This document shows positions 42,131 to 48,211 of a stretch of DNA of 48,211 nucleotides, piece after piece. Positions within the stretch are counted from its first letter, which is position 1. The number at the start of each line of letters is the position of its first letter. The DNA is from Cylindrodendrum hubeiense (lineage: Eukaryota; Ascomycota; Sordariomycetes; Hypocreales; Nectriaceae): positions 1 to 48,211 of the forward strand of contig JAANBB010000318.1 of the NCBI GenBank assembly GCA_014621425.1, given 5' to 3'. The position numbers and the translations under genes are program-made. The notes under the pieces were generated by a model. That model was not told where the DNA came from. It saw nothing but the letters and a program-made list of their open reading frames with translations, and did not search any database.

Positions 42131-45100
42131 TCTGTTAAATATTTTATCTAAGAATTCTCTACTTTTAAGATTAAGAGGATATATTCTAGAATTAAGCTTT
42201 TATTTATACTAATTCTCTGCTAATAATATCTTTATTTAGTATTTTTTCTTAATATTAATTATCCTAATATTAATCTAGAATTTAGGAAAAAACTCTATTA
42301 ATTTCTAGAATTTATTAGTAAACTCTAGTTTTCCTTTAAATATATAAACTCCTTGTAGGAGAGTGTATACTAGTAGATATTTTAGTTAGGAGATGTTTAG
42401 CTTAGTATTACTATTTATATCCTGGATCTAAATAGATAGGTTATCTTTTTAGGGATTATCTTTTTCTGGGATACTGGTTTCTGCTATTTTAGCTAGTATA
42501 TTATAGTTAATAAGTATATATTCTCTATAAGTAATTATAAGCTAGGCTTAATTAACTTTCTTAATTTTTTTATTAGGATTAATAAGATTTAGAGTGACTA
42601 TATATTAATTTAGCTAGAAGATTATAGGTTTCTAGGAATAATTTATTATATATATTATCTCTGGTTATTATATTAAAATACTGATTATTCCTTTATATCA
42701 GGGATTAAGAAAATAATCCTATCCTTTAGCTTATTTTCCTCTAGAAATCTATATAGCCTTATTATTTTTTAGGGGAATTATTATAAAGTTTATTATATAT
42801 AAGGGTATTCTAGTTAATTTAAACTTATAGTATATTATTACTAGTAAGTATATTCTATTAGCTAACTTAATTATTATTTCCTAGATTAAGTTTAGAATAT
42901 CTATCTAATAGGATATATTAAATTCTTATTCTAGAAGAAGACTAATACTTAGATTAGATATCACTTATATATTAATAATAGTTTTTATTAATACTAGTTT
43001 CCTATCTTTATATTTGGGCAAGTAAATAGTAAAGGTTACCTATCTTTTAATATAGTTTATTTTTATATCTTTGAGTTTTACCTGGAGATTTTTATTTATA
43101 GAGGTATTTAGAAAGAAGGATAGTATTTTCTATAAGATAATTAATCTAATAGTTCTGGAATTAAGATAGGTTTCTTACCTAATCTTTCTATAAGGTTTAA
43201 CTTATACTTAGATCTGGAAATATATATATTATACTAGTAATCTTAGTCTTAGAGTAGTTTCTATTAGGATATATTTAATTATAGGTAATAGTAGAGATGT
43301 TTTTTGTAGAGGGAAAGTGATATTATTAAATATTAGTTTTTTATTATTAATATCTGGGATGAAGTTAATATATTCTATCTATAAGGTAATAGTAATAGTC
43401 TCTTAGATGAATCTATGGAATTTCTCGATCTTAGATATTATTAGGTTATTTATTTTATCTTTATCTAAAGTCTTATTATTTGTGAAACTTATTATCTTTA
43501 TAATATAATCTTTAATTAGAAGGTGATCTTATTTATTAGTTATTAATACTTATTCTAGTATTTCCTTGGAGAAGTAGACTTTACTTTAATTATTTACTAA
43601 GATATTCTTAATTAGATAATTAATATAGTTTCCCTATAGGGTATTACTAGGATATATATTTCTTTATTAAAAGGAAGAGAATTAATATATTAAAGGTAGT
43701 CTGGGAATGTTTAAGATTACTTGGTTAGATTATCCTAGTAATATTTTAATTGGAGTTTAATTAGGAGGATTAGTATCTAGAGATCTAGATATAGTTAGAG
43801 TTTATGGGTATAGAGTTAGTATCCTAGATCTATAAGTATTTTAGGGGGTATATTAATTTCTAATATTATAATCTCTACTTGGGGTATTATATAATTATTC
43901 TAGGATCTTAATAGATCTTATTATTCCTGGTTAGATAGAGTGGGAAATACTTAGACTTAGGTAAGAAGGTATATTTTATCTTTATCTAGACTTATTTATC
44001 TGGTTTTTAAGATTTCCCTTAATAATAATATAATAAAGGTTTAATATTATATATATATATTATTTAATCTATTTAGGAAATGTTTATAATAGAGTTAGGA
44101 TTATTAGTTTTTTATATAAAGGACTATTTAATTTAATAAAGATAATTAATTTTAGTTATATATTATTATATCTAGCTATAATAGATTAATATTTTACCTA
44201 AGATATCTAGATATAAAAGTCTATCTGGTTATAAATATCTTGAAGGGTATATCTTAGTTTATTAAAGGATTATAAGGTAATATTAGTCTATATTTAGAAT
44301 TGTTCTTTAAGTAAGTTATATTAGTATCTGAGTTTAGTAGTAGTATTTATATAGGTACTTTACTAGATATTATCTAGATTATTATTATATTAGTTAAGAG
44401 TGGATTTTAAGAGGAATTATAGGATATTTATTATTAGTAGTATTTCATATTCTAGTTCTCTAGTTATATATTAAATTAGGGTATTATTAAAGTGTTTTAT
44501 TTATTAGTAGATAGTCTTAATATTGTTTATAATAATATTATTAAATTGTTTATTATAGGTTTTTAGGGGCTAGAATTATCTTACTTTTTCTAGCTAAAAG
44601 TGAATATAGATATTATTTATACTTATTAGAGTAGGTTATATATTGTCTAATAGCTGTTAGAATTATTTATTGATTATAGTGATTACTAGAGATATATTAG
44701 TTATTAGATCTGGAAATAGGACTAGAAGTTAGATTAGAGATCTATTAGTTAGTATTTATAGTAGAAGATATAGGCTTATATAATTATCACTCTCTATAAG
44801 AGAATTAGATGATTCTTAATATTATAATTTTATATTAGTTAGAGGGTCTGACTATATACTAACTAGTCCTATATTAGCTATAATTATTAATAGACTTAGA
44901 AAGGGTATTTAATTAATATATAATTTGCTTTTATAGTAAGTGAAGTAATTAGTATAGCTATATAACTATATTCTATATTTAAGGTATTTAGGATTATATT
45001 CCTAGCTTTATAGACTATCTATAATAAGATTATAATTATAGTTTTAGAAATTTATAAGTTATATTAGTTAAATAGGATAATAAAGATTCTAAACCTCCCT

Positions 45101-45307
45101 TAGAGGGATTAGGTATTCTTTTCTTTATTATTAAAAAGTTTTAATAATAATATCTTTTTCTATTCTAATCTATTTCTTATTAGTTAGTTTAGTAAGAGTT
45201 TCCTTAATAAAGTAATAATAAATATCTAGGAATTAATAATAAGTAAAGAGAAGTTTTCTATAAAAGTTAGTATCTAGTAATATATAGAATTATATAATAG
45301 AAAGAAA

Positions 45308-45323
45308 TATATAATTACTACCA
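45308..45323 (-). other. Candidate primer-binding site of the gypsy element
   Basis: Minus-strand TGGTAGTAATTATATA begins two bases inside the 5' LTR. TGG is the usual start of a tRNA-complementary PBS; the rest is probably C-to-T altered, so the tRNA cannot be named. Confidence 0.4.
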
Positions 45324-45325
45324 AA

Positions 45326-45784
45326 TTAATATAGAATCTATCAATTTAATATAAAGAAAAAAGAAACTATCTAGGATTATTAGAGAAATAGTAAAGTAAA
45401 CCTTCTCTATTATTATATAATTAAGTATAGAAAGAAGGATAACCTTTAAGATTTCCAGAGATTTCCTAGAATATTATATACTTAGGAAATCTCCAGGAAA
45501 TCTAAGGGAAATCCTCTATTAATCCTCGGAAAGGCTTAGGAAATAGAATTAGCTTTCCCAAGGAAATCCTAGGGATTTCCCTAGAATTACTTTTCCTATA
45601 TTCCAGGAAATCCCGTGGAAATCCAGGAACTGTCCGGAGTGTATCTTAGGATTTCCAGCTGATTTCTTTTTCTAATCCTTGGAAATATCCCTGGGTATTT
45701 CCTCTAGCTAGCCCAGACTATTATAATATAGTGAGGTACACTATCAAGGATAACACTAATACCCTACCATTACCAGGTTCTGCA
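45326..45784 (-). repeat. Right (5') LTR of the 8.9-kb gypsy element
   Basis: 459 bp, matching 36868-37326 end to end. Retains the terminal TG (TGCAGAACC on the minus strand). Contains many GGAAATC/GATTTCC heptamers in both orientations. Confidence 0.88.
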
Positions 45785-46200
45785 ATATATTTATAGGGAT
45801 TAAGGAAGCTATTATCAAATAAGGTTATTATCTTTAGTTTATCCTAAACCTAAATAGATATAATAAACTTAGTAATATTAGCCTTTATATTATTAGTGTG
45901 GAGACCTTTAATATAGAAGATAAAAGTAGCTCACTTATTAATATACTTCTAGCCACTAATACCCTTAATAATAATAAGATCTCTCTTCTTAATAATATAC
46001 TTAAGGGTTTAAAGTCAGTCTCAGTTAATTATAGGGCGATTATAGCCTAAGTTATCACAGATTTCCACAAAGTAAGAGTTAATTACCTAAGTCTTGGCCT
46101 TTAAGTATAGATAAGTATAATTATCACTTTAACTATAGGGCTAAGACTCTAGGAAGGTCTCCAGAATAGTCTGGATTATATAGATCAGTGTGGTTAGGAT
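45785..46200. mobile_element. AT-rich RIP-like flank of unresolved identity
   Basis: Stop-ridden on both strands. One minus-strand reading contains a patch that looks protein-like over about 80 residues, but I could not assign it to gag, a DDE transposase or anything else. Confidence 0.35.
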
Positions 46201-48211
46201 CGGGACTGCCTTTATTACAGTCAGGTTATTACTATAGGTATCAGAGACTGAGCCTAGATTACATAGACCTGGATAACTCCAGGTCCGAGAAGCTCCGGGA
46301 CCGGCGAGCAGCCTCATATTATTATTAGGAAGAAGTCTCTACTAGGATATAGCTAGAGGAGACTTCCTATCCCTTCCTTGGGATTAGCTCCCGGGACTAA
46401 TTAATATCTACTCTTATTCTCTATAGAAATCACTATAGACATATAGCGAGCTCGCTCCTATAACTTAAATATACAATTCAGGATTCCCTCTTATTAGACA
46501 AACTCAGGGCTCGCCCCTTATATTATCTAAGTTTTAACTTTTACTATAACCTCATCACTACGAGTATATAATAATAGATAGACTACCCATTTCCCCCCAA
46601 ACCGATATAAGCTAGCTCCAAAATACAATTATAGACATTATCCGCGACTAATTATAGCTAGTATAAGTGGAGTTTGTATACCTGGGAATATAATTACCTA
46701 ATATACAGATTATTATAATCACACTAGATCTAATAATAATATCCCTCCTAGTTAATAACCTACTATTAATCTAGCCTATATTTAGTAGAAGGAAACTCCT
46801 ACTAAACTCACTGAGATTCTCAGGAATCTATAATAAGTATCCTATATAATCATAATAGATATAAGATAAAGTCCAGATTAATTTCCCTCTTATTAATAAT
46901 AATAAACAAATATAGTATATTATTAACTCCTACCTAAGGCCCAAACCCCAGAATATAATTAATACCTTTTACTCTATAAGAGGTCTAGGAGGTTACTATA
47001 ATCCTAATAAGTTTATAATCTACCTAGATCAAAACTATAAGAGCTATAATCTCTAATAGCAAATAGTGAACACATTATAAAAGCTCAAGCAGAGTGAAAA
47101 CACCACTTTCTTATTCTTCTTACTAATTTTCAAGTAAAAGATAGTAGATATTAGAGGCTCAGCATAGACGGATAATATTAAAATCACCTTCTTTAAGAGC
47201 GCGCTTAACTCGCAGTTATATCATAACCTTATCCCAGTATAACTCTCCTAAGAATTCCTACCCTGGTTAGCGAAGGTCCAAGAAATTATCTAGAAAGTTA
47301 AGAACCTGGAAAACTATCACTTATACTATTATAATAATCACATAGTATACTCACCAAGATAGAGAAGGGATAAGGAAGGTAATATCCTGATAATAGGGGT
47401 TAATTATATATAAAAAGATAGGAATCGCATTAACTATGATATACCTTTAAGGTTATAATAGAATACTAATAACTATAAATACTTTATCTATAGTACTATA
47501 GAGCACCTAATATGAACTTGCCCTAATTAATATATTAACTTAAGGATTACCACTACTTATCCCTATAAGTATAGTGAGAAGACTGTAAAGACAGAGAGTG
47601 AGAGTAGTGATACTAACTTTGAAGATCTAGAGTCAGAAAACCTCTAGCTCTAGCGCAAAAATAGGTGCTAGAGCTCACTGAGGTAATAATAAGGGAATAG
47701 AAAAGGTAGAAGGAGCAAATAACTAGTAAGTTAGTAGTGATAGACATTTAAGTTAATAGTACCCAAATCCGAGCTCTGGTTAATAGTGGCTATAATACTT
47801 ATACCCTTATTAATACCTCCCACGTAAAGAAGTTATACCTCCTATTTATTGATAGGAGATTGTGGCTATTTAGTAATTTCTCTAATTCGATCATGCCCAT
47901 ATCTGTCCAGGGTATAATAGCTATAATCTTAGAAGTAAGCGATTATAAGTAAACCCTCTTTACCTATATTATACAGGACCTAGGAGAGGAAGTATTTCTC
48001 GGGAAACCCTAGATAGAATAGAATAATATTAATTACCTTATAGCGAGGAAGTAAGTATACCACAGCAAGGCCAAGTTAATATTATAACTTAGAGGGGAAA
48101 TTAAGCTAACCCAGATCTAAGAGATCCACATAGTAAGATTGATCCCGGAAGCCTTAATAATAGTGTTCATGTACCAAAAATAATGACATCATGGCAATAA
48201 CACTACAATCA
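46200..48211 (+). mobile_element. RIP-degraded Ty3/gypsy gag-protease remnant, running off the window
   Basis: The plus strand, read through stops, shows a charged N-terminal gag-like stretch (about 46260-46330, R-S-E-K-L-R-D-R-R-A-A-S), a gag core at about 47100-47330 (F-K-S-A-L-N-S-Q-L and W-L-A-K-V-Q-E-I-I patterns) and an aspartic protease at about 47730-48060. It is opposite in orientation to the two other gypsy elements, hence a separate insertion. RT and the rest of pol should lie beyond 48211. Confidence 0.7.
47730..48060 (+). pseudogene. Retroviral-type aspartic protease fragment, inactivated
   Basis: Reads RALVNSGYNTYTLINTSHVK from 47770. The family motif is (A)LVDSGA; here the catalytic Asp codon is AAT (47782-47784). 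Downstream blocks MPISVQG and D-L-G-E-E-V-F-L-G-K-P fit the second half of the protease. In-frame stops follow K-P and I-E. Confidence 0.78.

Larger units (their letters stand above)
36868..45784 (-). mobile_element. Full-length RIP-degraded Ty3/gypsy LTR retrotransposon
   Basis: An 8917-bp element bounded by two direct 459-bp LTRs. It is oriented on the minus strand: RT blocks read leftward and the LTR starts TGCAGAACC at 45784 on that strand. A tRNA-type primer-binding site is suggested at 45308-45323, minus-strand TGGTAGTAATTATATA. Flanks ATAT(T) before 36868 and ATAT(A) after 45784 could be a target duplication but are low complexity. Pol should lie at about 38-42 kb and gag at about 43-45 kb; only RT was recognised. 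It appears inserted between two other gypsy remnants, so it is probably the youngest of the three. Confidence 0.82.

Noticed and set aside
36868..45784. The two LTRs considered as separate solo LTRs or as the 5' LTR of the plus-strand gag at 46-48 kb
   Set aside because: Equal 459-bp length, same orientation, minus-strand RT between them and TG start on the minus strand fit one minus-strand element; the plus-strand gag cannot use this LTR orientation.

Overview
The window reads as nuclear DNA of a filamentous ascomycete (Pezizomycotina). Protein genes are broken by short GT-AG introns (51-118 bp), several with CTAAC/CTGAC-like branch points. Promoters carry TATA boxes followed by CT-rich leaders. 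The right third is an AT-rich isochore of retrotransposons whose damage looks like repeat-induced point mutation (RIP, a C-to-T process limited to fungi). No rRNA, tRNA or CRISPR array was recognised.

Layout. 1-1203 (-): 5' part of a gene for a permuted papain-fold protein with a charged repetitive tail, cut by the window edge. 1204-7598: gene-poor, holding one small secreted cysteine-rich (effector-like) gene at 5090-5541. 7599-10962: a divergent pair, an FHA-domain Ser/Thr kinase (-) and a disordered protein with a duplicated Trp-rich motif (+). 12976-14987: seven-exon amino-acid permease. 15465-16238: TenA/THI-4 family protein. 17091-18184: secreted epoxide-hydrolase-like alpha/beta hydrolase. 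20309-21724: APH-type phosphotransferase, preceded by a 13-copy heptamer repeat. 21951-22093: a MITE-like element with terminal inverted repeats. 23623-25443: F-box/ankyrin protein. 25765-27060 (-): TauD/TfdA dioxygenase.

28.9-32.2 kb is the strangest part. It holds two intronless ORFs, each with its own TATA box: a 218-aa protein with an MGCC acylation-type N-terminus and a C-terminal PPPPY motif, and a 292-aa beta-rich protein with a basic N-terminal arm that resembles a single-jelly-roll capsid. An array of about 53-bp tandem repeats lies between them. I read this as a candidate virus-derived island, but this rests on architecture only and no replication gene was found.

32.7-48.2 kb is a gene-free AT-rich isochore. 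It contains (a) a minus-strand Ty3/gypsy pol remnant with an RT at about 35.2-35.8 kb, (b) a complete 8.9-kb minus-strand gypsy element bounded by two 459-bp LTRs at 36868-37326 and 45326-45784, and (c) a plus-strand gypsy gag-protease remnant running off the right end. Catalytic aspartates in both RTs and in the protease read as Asn, as expected from G-to-A changes. Three consecutive hairpins mark the GC-to-AT boundary near 32.6 kb.

The genes do not form an evident biosynthetic cluster. They are mostly accessory-type functions (kinase, permease, hydrolase, dioxygenase, F-box/ankyrin, candidate effector) beside a repeat-rich compartment, as is common in plastic regions of fungal genomes.
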